Shown here: positions 42,402 to 51,757 of the stretch, one piece after another
How the letters are laid out: the number at the start of each line of letters is the position of its first letter
How positions within the stretch are numbered: position 1 is the stretch's first letter
Source of the DNA: DATJGR01 sp963735085
Lineage (GTDB): Bacteria; Pseudomonadota; Gammaproteobacteria; Pseudomonadales; Azotimanducaceae
Direction of reading: 5' to 3'
Length of the DNA: 64,000 nt
NCBI GenBank assembly: GCA_963735085.1
Contig: CAVTJP010000002.1
Span: 1 to 64,000, forward strand
Notes under the pieces: generated by a model
Told to the model about the DNA's origin: nothing
Databases searched by the model: none
The model's input: the letters and a program-made list of their open reading frames with translations, nothing else
Position numbers and translations under genes: made by a program

Positions 42402-43106
42402 TCAAGCCCTGGCCGCCGACGCATGTTTCGGCGCGATCGCGAACGGACTCAGCCCGAGCCACGACTGCATTTTCCCGGCAATGTTGCGACTTCCCGAAAA
42501 GGTGATCATGGAGCCTGCCTTGGCAACAGTTGTAAGTCCCATCCAGATGGCGGTCATCGTGCGCAGGTCGGTTGAGACGTATAGATCGACATCGAAACCT
42601 GGATCGGACGAGCAAAGATCTACTTCGCCACCTGACTCGACGACCAGCCACCAGTTCCGCTTCGACTGAGGGAGTTCACGGTACAAGAACTGAATCACGG
42701 TGCGCCGATCGGGCAACGGCAAGGGCTTGAAGTTACGGCGCATGTCCCACATGAGCAGCGACGGGTCGAGGTTTTCCAAAGACAGCGTCGCGTCAACCCA
42801 CTTCTGACCCCAAAATCCCATTGCGTTGACGACTGCCCTAAGTTCCTTGCCGGACTCGGTGAGGTGGTACTCGAACACCCCCCGCTCAGCCTTGAGCGCC
42901 CGGCGTTCAATGATCCCCGCCGCTTCGAGTTCTTTGAGCCGTTGCGACAGCAGCGTAGGTGACATCCTCGGAACGCCACGCCGCAAGTCGTTGAAACGCG
43001 TCGAACCCGCCACGAGTTCACGCAGCAACACCATCGTCCAGCGCGTGCACAGCAGCTCAGCAGCCATCGCCACAGGGCAGAACTGCTTGTATCCGGGTTG
43101 GGTCAT
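42402..43106 (-). CDS. HxlR-family transcriptional regulator with SCP2-like tail
   Basis: This 234-residue protein starts at 43106 (MTQPGYKQFCPVAMAAELLC). The HxlR winged helix covers residues 10-105 ('RWTMVLLRELVAGSTRFND', 'LLSQRLKELEAAGIIERR'), with the characteristic N-terminal Cys. The C-terminal 120 residues resemble an SCP2-type lipid-binding domain seen in long HxlR proteins. It is divergent from the DUF1330 gene, which it may control. Confidence 0.85.
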   Translation of the reverse strand: MTQPGYKQFCPVAMAAELLCTRWTMVLLRELVAGSTRFNDLRRGVPRMSPTLLSQRLKELEAAGIIERRALKAERGVFEYHLTESGKELRAVVNAMGFWGQKWVDATLSLENLDPSLLMWDMRRNFKPLPLPDRRTVIQFLYRELPQSKRNWWLVVESGGEVDLCSSDPGFDVDLYVSTDLRTMTAIWMGLTTVAKAGSMITFSGSRNIAGKMQSWLGLSPFAIAPKHASAARA

Positions 43107-43292
43107 TTGTTTCGCCGCGGGAGGCATTGAGCGCGCGATTGTAGCCAGTGGCCTGATGCACAACTAGTACAGAGTTTGTACCGCCCGCTACAGGTTCTGC
43201 ACTAGCTGGCTGTCTTGCCGGCTTGCGAAGCTGTGCGTACGGCGCCGTGAGAGAAACTCGGCGCCGAGTATCCCAAACACTGGAGACAGACG

Positions 43293-43619
43293 ATGGCGTT
43301 TTATTTGATTGCAGATATCAAGGTTACGAACGACAAATGGATTCCGGCATATGCCGAATCGGTGCACGTTCTGGTGCACAAGCACGGCGGCAGGTATTTG
43401 TCTCGCAGTGCCAACGTGAGGACGCTGGAAGGGAAGCCCCGCGAGACGACGCTGATCGCGCTCATTGAATTCCCTTCAGCAGAAGCCGTCGAGGCGTTCG
43501 CCACCGATCCGAAATACGCGCCGCATCTCGCTGCACGTCAGGAGGGTAGCGACAGCCAGTTCCGATTGATCGACGATTCCGATGTGGCTGGAACCATCCC
43601 TTATCTGGCCAGGGGATGA
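43293..43619 (+). CDS. DUF1330-family protein
   Basis: This 108-residue protein has the DUF1330 dimeric alpha-beta barrel pattern: 'AFYLIADIKVTNDKWIPAYA', 'HGGRYLSRSANVRTLEG' and 'IEFPSAEAVEAFATDPKY'. The start ATG 43293 follows a GGAGAC sequence. It is probably a small cytoplasmic enzyme or stress protein under the divergent HxlR regulator. The next 44-kb interval (43620-44194) shows only weak frames and no convincing gene. Confidence 0.85.
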   Translation: MAFYLIADIKVTNDKWIPAYAESVHVLVHKHGGRYLSRSANVRTLEGKPRETTLIALIEFPSAEAVEAFATDPKYAPHLAARQEGSDSQFRLIDDSDVAGTIPYLARG

Positions 43620-44194
43620 CTGGCGGCCCGCGGCGGGAGTCAGATCGGATGGGTCGCCGCCGCGACTATCACTGCGGAGCATCGACGCGACTCGCCCCTG
43701 GTGGTCGCGGTCGATGTTCCGTTCCGCTTCGCTTTCTAGCGTCGTCGCGTAGTCACCTCACTTCACGCTGCCGAGCCATCGATCGCGGCTCATTCGGACT
43801 CGTCGAGCCTCGCGAAGTGACGATCGCAGCGACGCTCGCATTGCCTGCGAAATCGCGCCGCTTATCGTTCACATGGCACCTCATCCTGCCCTGCGGCCTG
43901 CGATCGGGGACGATTTCGCTTTTCAAACCCGACCCCGTGCAACGGTGCCGACCCGCATTGTGTGCATTTAGAGCATCACGGCGACCGCGAGTCACTTGTA
44001 CTTAAGTATTGCTAGATATTTCTGGTGCCATTCGTCGCGATGCGAGGATCGCCACGCACTGCTTCGCGGCGTGGCGCACAAGCGTTTCCGTCTCGCGATA
44101 CCAAGTGCAATTGCAATAGATGCCAAACACGCCGACCGGCGCCAGGTAAATATCTTCGCCAACGACCGATTTACGCCGCGCTGAGCGATGCGGG

Positions 44195-44671
44195 TTAGTC
44201 CCTGAAATCGGGAAGCCTGGCTCGAACGAGCCGTTGGACAACCGCAAAAATCATCGCGGTCGTGACACCGAACATGAGCATGCCGTCTGCGGCTTCCAGC
44301 GGACCCAGCAACCTCCACGACGGCGTCATCACCACGTTGCCGTAGCCCAGCGTAGTGTAGTTCACGGCAGAATGGTCGAAAGCGGCTCCGAAGGCCGTGA
44401 ATTCTCCGCAGATCACGAACACGCCGGCCCAGAGGGCGATCTCGATAAGGTGGGCCGTAAACGCGATCAAGATCGCCGCGACCACGATGGCGAGGTCGGT
44501 CCAGAAGCTCGCGCCTGCGTGGCCAATTCTCTGCTCGCGCCGAACGAGGCTGATCGTCGCACCCAAGGGCAGCGCGTGAATCACGATCGTCCCGAGTACG
44601 ACGGCGATGCCGACCGCTAGTGGACGCAGGGTCGCGATTTGATCGGCTTGAATCGGGAGCCCAGGCGCCAT
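44195..44671 (-). CDS. Two-helix potassium channel-like protein
   Basis: The product has about 158 residues from ATG 44671; a longer frame to 44857 has no membrane likeness. Hydrophobic helices flank a pore region with the selectivity-filter motif 'VNYTTLGYGNVV' (TTLGYG, close to the K+ channel TVGYG), followed by another helix ('ADGMLMFGVTTAMIFAVVQR'). Such small channels conduct K+ in the inner membrane. Start site moderately uncertain. Confidence 0.8.
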   Translation of the reverse strand: MAPGLPIQADQIATLRPLAVGIAVVLGTIVIHALPLGATISLVRREQRIGHAGASFWTDLAIVVAAILIAFTAHLIEIALWAGVFVICGEFTAFGAAFDHSAVNYTTLGYGNVVMTPSWRLLGPLEAADGMLMFGVTTAMIFAVVQRLVRARLPDFRD

Positions 44672-44810
44672 GAACCATTCAATGCTTACGCAACGATTCA
44701 ATTGGACGAGAGATGTGAAGGTAAGACTATCGGACGAAGGTATCGGCGATACGTTGGAACGAGGGGGAGCTTCCGAGAGGATGTCGCTTTGCTTATGAAG
44801 GCGCTCGGTC

Positions 44811-45641
44811 TCAAACTGAAACCCGAGGCATTCGAAACAACCGTTCAGTCGCTTCATCCGCCGGGAAAAAACTCTCGATCCGCAACTCGTCGGCGGTGAC
44901 GTCCTGCGCGGTTCCGAACGTCGCGATCACCGTGAACAGCGAAATCAGCACACCGTCTTTGACGATTTCGAGCGGCAACACCGGAACCAGCGCCGCGCCT
45001 TCCGCAGACCACAGCGTGTCGTCGTCCTGGTACTGACCGAGCTCGGCGAGCACGCGCTTCATCTCCTGTCCACCCAACGTCTCGGCTTCGCGCTGCGCGC
45101 GATGCCACAACAATGGCGCAACCGATTTCCAATTCGCGACAAACGGCTTGATGCCGTTCGGATGAAAAAACAAACGCATCAGATTGCGATCTACACCGCC
45201 GACGCGGGTCCACACATCGGCGCCGATCATCGTGCTCAACATGTCGAACGGCGCGTTCGCCACACGAATGTTCCAAGCGCGATCGATGGCCACCGCGGGA
45301 AACGGTGCGTGGTTGCCGAGCATCATCCGCACGGCGGCCATCACCTGCGTCATCTGCGGATCATCGAGCGGACGCGCTTTGAACATCGGCGCAAAGCCGG
45401 CCGCCACCAGCCAATTGTTTCGTTCGCGCAACGGCACTTCCAATGTTTCGCTCAACTGCAGAATCATGCTTCGGCTTGGGTTGGCGCGGCCCGATTCGAG
45501 AAAGCTCACATGCCGCTGCGAAACGCCCGACGACAGTGCAAGGTCGAGTTGCGACAAACGGCGCTTTTGCCGCCAGGTCTTCAGCAGAATCGGAAACCCG
45601 GTCTCTGCGCTGTCCTGCCGCGTCACGGTGGATACAGACAC
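44811..45641 (-). CDS. XRE-family regulator with MmyB-like ligand domain
   Basis: This protein of about 276 residues is read from a GTG at 45641. The helix-turn-helix is at the N-terminus ('LSQLDLALSSGVSQRHVSFL'), followed by the MmyB-type domain ('AWNIRVANAPFDMLSTMIGA', 'LMRLFFHPNGIKPFVANW') that binds small hydrophobic ligands. It is convergent with nothing and divergent from the DUF2834 gene, a likely target. Confidence 0.85.
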   Translation of the reverse strand: MSVSTVTRQDSAETGFPILLKTWRQKRRLSQLDLALSSGVSQRHVSFLESGRANPSRSMILQLSETLEVPLRERNNWLVAAGFAPMFKARPLDDPQMTQVMAAVRMMLGNHAPFPAVAIDRAWNIRVANAPFDMLSTMIGADVWTRVGGVDRNLMRLFFHPNGIKPFVANWKSVAPLLWHRAQREAETLGGQEMKRVLAELGQYQDDDTLWSAEGAALVPVLPLEIVKDGVLISLFTVIATFGTAQDVTADELRIESFFPADEATERLFRMPRVSV

Positions 45642-45765
45642 GATTCGATACTCCCGTTTGCAATGGATTGTGGGTGACGGGATGCGGCTGTTCAATGACC
45701 TGCAGAGTAATTGCCCGCAGTCGTGCGCGGCAGCAAATTGGCGCTGTCACTCACAGGAGGTTCAC

Positions 45766-46098
45766 ATGTCCGCTCGACTCATCGTTCTCGTCGCCGTGAT
45801 CGGCGGTTTTACTCTTCTGACGGCGCTTGCGCTGATGGATGTGGGTTACTTCGGCATTCTCAAACCCCACTTCCTCAGTTGGGGTGCCGCTCAGGTGTTC
45901 GCGGATCTCGTGATAGCACTGATGTTGGTTTGCATCTGGATGGTCAACGACGCGCGGGTGCGTGGAATGTCGGCGTGGCCGTTCATCGCAATCACGTTGG
46001 TCATGGGTTCGTTCGGACCGCTGCTGTATCTGGTTGTGCGGGAGATGCGGTCGACGGGACCGCGTCCGGGTGCCGCTACCATTGAATCAATTGGTTAG
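45766..46098 (+). CDS. DUF2834-type small membrane protein
   Basis: This 110-residue protein starts at ATG 45766 behind a strong CAGGAGG. Three helices are visible (5-25, 40-62 and 72-90), with 'VNDARVRGMSAWPF' in the cytoplasmic loop and 'FGPLLYLVVRE' near the end, matching DUF2834. Longer frames starting at 45184 are shadows of the divergent regulator. Function unknown. Confidence 0.82.
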   Translation: MSARLIVLVAVIGGFTLLTALALMDVGYFGILKPHFLSWGAAQVFADLVIALMLVCIWMVNDARVRGMSAWPFIAITLVMGSFGPLLYLVVREMRSTGPRPGAATIESIG

Positions 46099-46106
46099 CG
46101 CTTGGC

Positions 46107-46552
46107 AACGACGCACCACCAAAACTCTCGCCCGCGCAACTGCCAGCCGCGCGTGCAATGATCGAAGCCGAAGTCGCAGCGGGGCGGTTCTCCGGGGCAG
46201 TGCTCATCGCCAAGGGGCACGCTCGATTTGTCCAGTGCGGCCTACGGTTTGGCGGATCGGGCATCGGGCACACGCAACGCAGTGACGACCCAGTTCCGCT
46301 TTGGCTCCATCGGCGATGTTTACCGCGCTGGCGGTGATGCAGCTGGCGCAAGCGGGCAAGCTCGATCTGTCAGCACCGCTCGGCCGGTACCTTCAACAAT
46401 GCGTCTTTGCGCCGGTGCGTATGACTCAAACGGCCATGCAGCCAGAGGATTTGACGTTGCCGAATCGGGCAACGGCGTACACTCGCGTCAATGGGAAACT
46501 ACAGGCGGTCACCGCCGAGGCGCTTCGGGCGCGTGGGGCGGCGAGCGACTGA
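46107..46552 (+). pseudogene. Decayed serine beta-lactamase/esterase-like gene
   Basis: Fragments in different frames spell parts of a class C beta-lactamase-like protein: 'MIEAEVAAGRFSGAVLIAKG', 'AAYGLADRASGTRN', 'FRFGSI' and 'TALAVMQLAQAGKLDLSAPL'. The catalytic S-x-x-K region is missing, and much of the 3' half is deleted before a last piece 'LPNRATAYTRVNG'. At least two frameshifts separate the pieces. Confidence 0.6.
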
Positions 46553-46611
46553 ATACCGCGGGGGGCCGGCAGGGGGCGGTTAGCCCTGGCGTTCATAGAA
46601 GAGCGGCTCCC

Positions 46612-47844
46612 GTGATCTGGCGCGCCACACCGCGGCGTCGTTTGGCGGGGTGCCTTCCGGTGGTCTTTTTGGTTGCAGTGCTCACCGGATGCTCGCCCGA
46701 TCTCGGCGCGCCGTTCGTCGTCGATCGGGATCGCGCGCAGCCGGGTGCGGTCACGTCCATCGAATCCATCGGCGGTTATCCTGCGTGGATGTTGCGCGCG
46801 CTCGTTTGGTGGCGCGACCTGGCTCGACAGTTCCCGGTCGACTGCGGAGTCTCGCTGTATCGCGTCGGCTATTGGACGACCGACGCCGATGGAACCTTGA
46901 CGCAGGTTTCGGGTTTGATCGCATTTCCGCGCGCGTCGCACCTGCGTGGGGTCGTCAGCTTCCAACACGGCACTGCGACCGATCGGGCGTCGTCACCGTC
47001 GACGCCCGATGCATCGAACGGCGTGCTCGCGGCGGCGGCGTTCGCGGCGCGTGGTTACTTATTGGTCGCGCCTGACTACATCGGCCTCGGCACGTCGGCC
47101 AGGCCGCATCCGTATTTGCACGCGAAAACAGAGGCGAACGCGGTGATCGACTTGCTTCGCGCGGCGCGGACCGTCGTCAGTGCGAACGCCTATGCGTGGC
47201 CGTCGCGCGTCATGCTGGTCGGCTTCTCTCAGGGCGGTCATGCAACGCTTGCGGCACAGCGCGCGCTCGAGGCAGCGCCGATCGACGGCATCGAAATCGC
47301 CGCGTCGGCGCCGATCGCCGGCCCGTTCGATCTGGCGGCGATGTCGTTCCCGAATGCGCTCGACGGCGCGTCGACAGCGGCGAGCACGTACCTCGCGTAC
47401 CTGTTGAACGCCTATTCCGCGCTCTACGGCGAACCGCTCGATTCGGCGCTCAGGCAGGCGTTCGCGGCGACCGTGCCGGCGCTTTTCGACGGTTCGCACG
47501 GCAGCGACGACGTCATGGCGGCGCTGCCGCGAATGCCGCGCGAGATGTTTCGCAGCGACTTCCTGACGAGCTATGCCGACGGTTCACCGAATTGGTTGCG
47601 CGACCGTCTCGCCGAAAACAGCCTCTACGATTGGAAGCCGCGCGCGCCGATTCGCTTGTATTTCGGGTCTCGCGACGTCGACGTGTCGCCGCGCGAGGCG
47701 ACCGTGGAGGCGGAGCGCTTGACGCGGCGCGGCGGTAGCGTCGTCACGATCGACGTCGGCCCGTTCGATCACGACAGGTCGGTGTTAGCCGCGGCGCCGC
47801 GCATCGTCGCGTGGTTCGACTCACTGACGAGTGCCCCGCAGTGA
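46612..47844 (+). CDS. Secreted lipase-like lipoprotein (alpha/beta hydrolase)
   Basis: This 410-residue protein is read from GTG 46612. It has a lipoprotein signal with lipobox 'LVAVLTGC'. The catalytic domain resembles secretory lipases (LIP family/Prolyl-type) with 'VVSFQHGTATDRASSP', the nucleophile elbow 'LVGFSQGGH', Asp in 'IRLYFGSRDVDVSP' and His in 'DHDRSV'. It probably hydrolyses lipids or esters at the cell envelope. The frame is open upstream only over the beta-lactamase remnant. Confidence 0.8.
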   Translation: MIWRATPRRRLAGCLPVVFLVAVLTGCSPDLGAPFVVDRDRAQPGAVTSIESIGGYPAWMLRALVWWRDLARQFPVDCGVSLYRVGYWTTDADGTLTQVSGLIAFPRASHLRGVVSFQHGTATDRASSPSTPDASNGVLAAAAFAARGYLLVAPDYIGLGTSARPHPYLHAKTEANAVIDLLRAARTVVSANAYAWPSRVMLVGFSQGGHATLAAQRALEAAPIDGIEIAASAPIAGPFDLAAMSFPNALDGASTAASTYLAYLLNAYSALYGEPLDSALRQAFAATVPALFDGSHGSDDVMAALPRMPREMFRSDFLTSYADGSPNWLRDRLAENSLYDWKPRAPIRLYFGSRDVDVSPREATVEAERLTRRGGSVVTIDVGPFDHDRSVLAAAPRIVAWFDSLTSAPQ

Positions 47845-47997
47845 AGGCGTTGGCAGCTGCGCGGCGTGCCTCGAGGCGGTTGTTGCAACCGCGACAGCGC
47901 GTGCCGATGCGCTCGACGATGTGCAGGCCGCTTCAGCAGGGCTACGAGGAAGCGCGTGCGCGGCACGTACGAGATTGCGGAGTATTCGCCGGAGGCG

Positions 47998-48228
47998 TCA
48001 ATCCGAATTGTCCTTGTCGGCAGTCCGGTGCGACGCGTGCAAGACCGAATCGATCAACGCCTGCTTGAGCGCCGCGTATTCGTCGGCGGAAATGGCACCT
48101 GCCTCGCGCGCAGCCTTCAGTTCGGTGAACTGCTGACCTGGCGAAACGTTACCGAGATCGAGCGTCGGCCGATCGCCGTTCCAGCATCCGCCCAGCAACA
48201 GCAACGACAGCAACGGCAGTACCCGCAT
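47998..48228 (-). CDS. Small lipoprotein with SHOCT-like domain
   Basis: This 76-residue protein starts at ATG 48228 behind GGAGGCGACC and has lipobox 'LLLLGGCWNG'. The C-terminal helical pair ('LKAAREAGAISADEYAALKQ') is a SHOCT-type motif, common at the ends of membrane proteins. Role unknown. The interval 47845-47997 shows no convincing gene. Confidence 0.75.
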   Translation of the reverse strand: MRVLPLLSLLLLGGCWNGDRPTLDLGNVSPGQQFTELKAAREAGAISADEYAALKQALIDSVLHASHRTADKDNSD

Positions 48229-48370
48229 GGTCGCCTCCGTCAACGCTTGCCCACTGAAGGCATTGCCGCAACCGCGACGTCAGATCGATCGCGGTGCGCG
48301 GCACGAGTCTCGCTCGCATCGCCGGGCACCGTCAACGCGACTTTAGCCAGAATCGCGGTCATGCGGCACT

Positions 48371-49345
48371 TCAACCGAGGCGCGCGAGTAGCGCATCGTC
48401 GGACGAGAAATCCAATTCATATTTCGAGCGGCCTTCGTTATCCCACCACGCGTACGAGTCGCGATAGCCGTCCTCGATGCCGAACTGCGGCGTCCAGTCG
48501 ATGTCGCGCAGCGCCTTGTCGATCGACAGCAATGCCGTGCCGGCGATCGCTTCGCCCCAATGCACGAGCAGTGGCCGCTGCGCGCGTGCGATCTCCATCG
48601 GCACTTCGACAACGCGCGCCTGTACGCCGATCGCCTTCGCGATCAAATGCACGACGCCGACGATGCTCGTCACTTCCGATCCGGACACGTTGTACGCTTC
48701 ACCGGGTACGCGATCGTTACCGATCAGCGAAGCCATCAGACGGGCGACGTCGTTGATGTGTACCAGCGAAAGCGCCGCGAATCCGTCACCCGGGATCAGG
48801 ATCGGTCGACCTGCTTCCAGACGCGCGAAGAACGCCGGATCGCGCGTTGGTTGAGGACTGCGCGGCCCGAGCGTGTGACCGACTCGCAGCGACGTCGCCG
48901 GAAAGCCATTGTGCGTCCACTCCTGCTGCAGCAGATCTTCGATCTGCACCTTGCCGACGCCATATGCCTTGCGTGGGTCCGCATCGTCCGGCGCGTGACG
49001 ACGGAAATGTTCCCGAAGCGGCTGTACGAAGCTGCGCCGATATACCGCCTGTGAACTCGTGAAAACGTAGTGCCGCAGCCGCCCGCGGAACAACTCGATC
49101 ATCGGCTCGACATCGGCCGGCACGAAGGCCGTGTTGTCGAATACGACGTCGAACGCATCGCGATGCGGCCGCAGCGCGCGCTCGAACTCACCGGGAACGC
49201 GCCGATCGGCATGAATGCGACGGGCGCCATCCGGCAATGGCGCCACGTGACTGTTTATGACCGTTACGTCGTGACCACGCCGCGCCAACTCGAACACGAG
49301 GTCGAGTCCGATGTAGCGATTGCCGCCCGTCACTAGAATCTTCAT
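48371..49345 (-). CDS. NAD-dependent epimerase/dehydratase (extended SDR)
   Basis: This 324-residue protein starts at 49345 with the dinucleotide-binding 'MKILVTGGNRYIG' (G-x-x-G-x-x-G type). The active site appears as Ser ('VFTSSQAVY') and the Y-x-x-x-K motif 'YGVGK'. The substrate-binding half includes 'LSLVHINDVARLMA'. Members act on nucleotide sugars or related compounds. The substrate is not identifiable here. Confidence 0.85.
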   Translation of the reverse strand: MKILVTGGNRYIGLDLVFELARRGHDVTVINSHVAPLPDGARRIHADRRVPGEFERALRPHRDAFDVVFDNTAFVPADVEPMIELFRGRLRHYVFTSSQAVYRRSFVQPLREHFRRHAPDDADPRKAYGVGKVQIEDLLQQEWTHNGFPATSLRVGHTLGPRSPQPTRDPAFFARLEAGRPILIPGDGFAALSLVHINDVARLMASLIGNDRVPGEAYNVSGSEVTSIVGVVHLIAKAIGVQARVVEVPMEIARAQRPLLVHWGEAIAGTALLSIDKALRDIDWTPQFGIEDGYRDSYAWWDNEGRSKYELDFSSDDALLARLG

Positions 49346-49433
49346 CGAACCACCCAACAGCCACTTCGATGCCGGATTGCGGCCAGACGGCCGCGACCTC
49401 CTCGGTGTCCTTACGTTAATCTCGTCTGCATTC

Positions 49434-49517
49434 GATCGCACGCAGTGAATATTTTGCCCGCGAATCCGTATCTATGAGGTCCACACACTATTTCTTCGCA
49501 GGTGACCTCTATGCCCA
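49434..49517 (+). promoter_or_regulatory. ECF-type promoter region, copy A of an 84-bp direct repeat
   Basis: The segment ending at the start codon of the next gene is repeated almost exactly at 50783-50866 (four differences). A TGAATA element lies about 16 bp before CGTATCT, resembling the -35 and -10 elements of ECF sigma factors. Since an ECF sigma gene lies in the same operon, autoregulation is likely. Confidence 0.5.
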
Positions 49518-49828
49518 CCCCTACCAACACGCCATCCGATCCGGTACACGCCGCGTATGACGAAGGTCGCCGAATGGGGCTGGCCACGGGGGCGCTGGCG
49601 CTCAGCGTCGTTGCGTTCATCAATTTGCTCGGGCTGGAAAAATCCATTCTGGCGATCGTTCTGGCGACGCTGGCGTTGTATGGCGCCGGACCTGCCGCGG
49701 CGGTGCTTCGCCGCGGCCGGGTGGCCTTGGTGATCGCGGCCGTTCATGCCGCCACAGTCTTGGTCGTACTTGCGGTATTCCACGACAAGCTGGCGCGTCT
49801 GATCGAGCTACTCCAACAGTTGAGTTGA
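49511..49828 (+). CDS. Small membrane protein of the ECF sigma operon
   Basis: This 105-residue protein starts at ATG 49511 behind AGGTGA; GTG 49502 is an alternative. It has two to three hydrophobic helices (25-60, 65-85 and 90-100) and a proline-rich first ten residues. It precedes the sigma factor by nine bases. It could be a membrane partner of the sigma/anti-sigma pair. Confidence 0.7.
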   Translation: MPTPTNTPSDPVHAAYDEGRRMGLATGALALSVVAFINLLGLEKSILAIVLATLALYGAGPAAAVLRRGRVALVIAAVHAATVLVVLAVFHDKLARLIELLQQLS

Positions 49829-49837
49829 GGCACGCGC

Positions 49838-50330
49838 GTGGAGCGTGAGTACGCTCAAATGCTTGCGCCGCTACTTGGGCGGACTGCCGCTTATGCACGA
49901 TCGATTCTGCGGAACAGGCACGACGCAGGACGCAGAAGATGCCGTGCAGCAAGCGGCCCTGCGCGGCCTGGAGCGAATCGGCACGTACGATCCGACGCGG
50001 CCGTTCAAAGCGTGGTGGTTCGCCATATTGCGCCACTGTTGCGTCGACATACTGCGCGCTGCAAAGGCCGAGGCCGTCAAAACGGCCAGCTTGGGACCTT
50101 ACGACGCCTGCGTCGATTCGCTGTCAGAAGGCGTCGACTGGGAGCACCTCAGCAACGCGTTGGATCGGCTTTCCGCGGATCACCGCGAGATTCTGCGTTT
50201 GCGCTACTTTGCTGAAATGACCTACCAGGAGCTCAGCGAGACGCTGGCGATACCACAGGGAACCGTGATGTCGCGACTGCACCTCGCCAGGCAAGCACTT
50301 GCACGGCGAACTCGCGAGGAGGAACGATGA
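49838..50330 (+). pseudogene. ECF RNA polymerase sigma factor, probably frameshifted
   Basis: Region 2 starts in the frame from GTG 49838 ('EREYAQMLAPLLGRTAAYAR', then 'SILRNRHDA') and continues one base out of frame from about 49925 ('QDAEDAVQQAALRGLERIG', 'PFKAWWFAILRHCCVDILR'). Region 4 follows ('LSADHREILRLRYFAEMTYQ', 'IPQGTVMSRLHLARQ'). A frame from GTG 49845 gives 161 residues with an abnormal first 27. One base change restores a normal sigma of about 163 residues. It would direct RNA polymerase to the TGAATA-type promoters nearby. Confidence 0.65.
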
Positions 50331-50713
50331 AGCTCGTTGAACCAGCCGAACTCTCGGCTTACTTGGATGGCGAACTGGACCCGACGCGTGCGCGGGAGGA
50401 GCAGGCGATACTCGCAGATGACGCCGCATTGCGAGCGCAGTTCGATGCGTTGCAGGCGGCGGATCATGATTGGCGCGGCGCCGCGGACTCTGCGATCTTC
50501 GCGCCGGATGTTCAGTTTACGCGTACGACGTTGTCGAGCGTGGCGTGGCTGGGAATGGCCGCCATCCTGGTCGCGCTGGTCACGTTGCGGATGCTTCCCA
50601 AAATCGGTGACGCCTTGGCATGGGGTGTCGCACTCCATGGCATCGCGCTTGCGGTCATGCTGGGTTGGGTGGCGAGGATGGCTCGGGAGCGTCCTTCGCG
50701 GTGGCGTGGGTGA
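50327..50713 (+). CDS. Anti-sigma factor (membrane-bound)
   Basis: This 128-residue protein has its ATG overlapping the sigma stop. The N-terminal domain ('ELSAYLDGELDPTRAREEQA') is a typical anti-sigma helical unit without the H-x3-C-x2-C zinc motif. Two membrane helices follow (68-88 and 95-115). It would hold the sigma factor at the inner membrane until a signal arrives. Confidence 0.8.
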   Translation: MKLVEPAELSAYLDGELDPTRAREEQAILADDAALRAQFDALQAADHDWRGAADSAIFAPDVQFTRTTLSSVAWLGMAAILVALVTLRMLPKIGDALAWGVALHGIALAVMLGWVARMARERPSRWRG

Positions 50714-50782
50714 TCGTTCTCGTCATCTGTCGGATAACGCGCAACTGTCACGCGGTGTGACGATGAGGGAACCGTGTTCTGC

Positions 50783-50866
50783 GATCGCACGCAGTGAATA
50801 TTCTGCGCGCGAATCCGTATCTATGAGGTCCACACACTATTCCTTCGCAGGTGACCTCTATGTCCA
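50783..50866 (+). repeat. Copy B of the 84-bp promoter repeat, with truncated gene start
   Basis: The copy includes the promoter, ribosome-binding site and ATG (50860). The following frame ('MSTPSLLRFEHPAALTIDSR') no longer matches the operon's first gene and runs into the 3' end of the opposite-strand gene. The sigma operon lies between the two copies, so a tandem duplication was probably reduced by deletion. The gap 50714-50901 holds nothing else. Confidence 0.6.
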
Positions 50867-50901
50867 CGCCTTCGCTGCTCCGCTTCGAGCATCCAGCGGC
50901 G

Positions 50902-51636
50902 CTAACGATCGATTCGCGACACCGCGTAGTGCATCGGCGCGCCCGACACTTTCATAACGCCGCCGAATGGATCGTTCATTTCCAGAATCAGGAAAATCGA
51001 TGCCGCTGCCGATAGCGCGCAGATCAGGAGCGAGCCGATCACGGTGCCGTTGCGCGGCGCGAATAGACTGAAGCTGCCGAACAGCACCGACAACCAAAAG
51101 ATGACGATGACGAGGAACAACATTGGCACGGAAGCACCAACCGCCTCGAGCACGTCGCTGCACAACGCGAGTGCCGTCGTCTGATACCAGCGCTGCGCAG
51201 TGGTGCCGGGATCGAGTGCGAGGATTCGTTCGACGATTCTTTCGCTGGCGATGCTCGGTTGAAGCCGCCCGCTGGCTGCGGCACCACCGGCTGGCCAGAT
51301 CTGCTCGGCTTTGTCCGCCACGATATCCCGCAGCGCATCGCGGATCGACTTCGTCTCGTCTCCGTAGTCGGCGAGCATTCGGTCCAGCGTCAGCAACGAT
51401 GCGGCCGTATGTCGGATTGCACTGTCCTCGGTGTCGAAGGCGTTTTTCGCCGACGCTGTCACGAGACCGAGCACCAGCGCGGTGAGGGTCGCGATCATTG
51501 CCATGGCGAGGCGAACGACGTCCTTCGTGTTCGCATCGAAGTGGTGCGGTGGCAGCGAGCGATTCAAAAGAATTCCCACGCTGACGCCCGCGACCATACA
51601 GACGAACGCAACCGCAGAGATGCCAAGCGGCGTCAC
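50902..51636 (-). CDS. DUF4239-like (bestrophin-like) membrane protein
   Basis: This 244-residue product is read from a GTG at 51636. Two N-terminal helices (5-27 and 42-64, 'LAMAMIATLTALVLGLVTAS') and two C-terminal helices (172-195 and 205-228) flank a long soluble segment, the layout of DUF4239. A short acidic motif ('DTEDSAIRHTAASLLTLDRM') follows helix 2 as in the family. Proposed relatives act as channels, but function here is unknown. Confidence 0.75.
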   Translation of the reverse strand: MTPLGISAVAFVCMVAGVSVGILLNRSLPPHHFDANTKDVVRLAMAMIATLTALVLGLVTASAKNAFDTEDSAIRHTAASLLTLDRMLADYGDETKSIRDALRDIVADKAEQIWPAGGAAASGRLQPSIASERIVERILALDPGTTAQRWYQTTALALCSDVLEAVGASVPMLFLVIVIFWLSVLFGSFSLFAPRNGTVIGSLLICALSAAASIFLILEMNDPFGGVMKVSGAPMHYAVSRIDR

Positions 51637-51757
51637 GGATGTGCGCTCCGGTAGTCAGAAGACCGGCTCGGTAGACCATTCGCTCGCCGAATTGTTCCGC
51701 TGTGCCTGGCGGAGCAGGCGCCGCTGCGTGCCGTGTCCTCCGAGGGCATCAATGAGT

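Noticed and set aside
43992..44194. Minus-strand frame downstream of the channel gene
   Set aside because: No start context or family likeness; considered non-coding.
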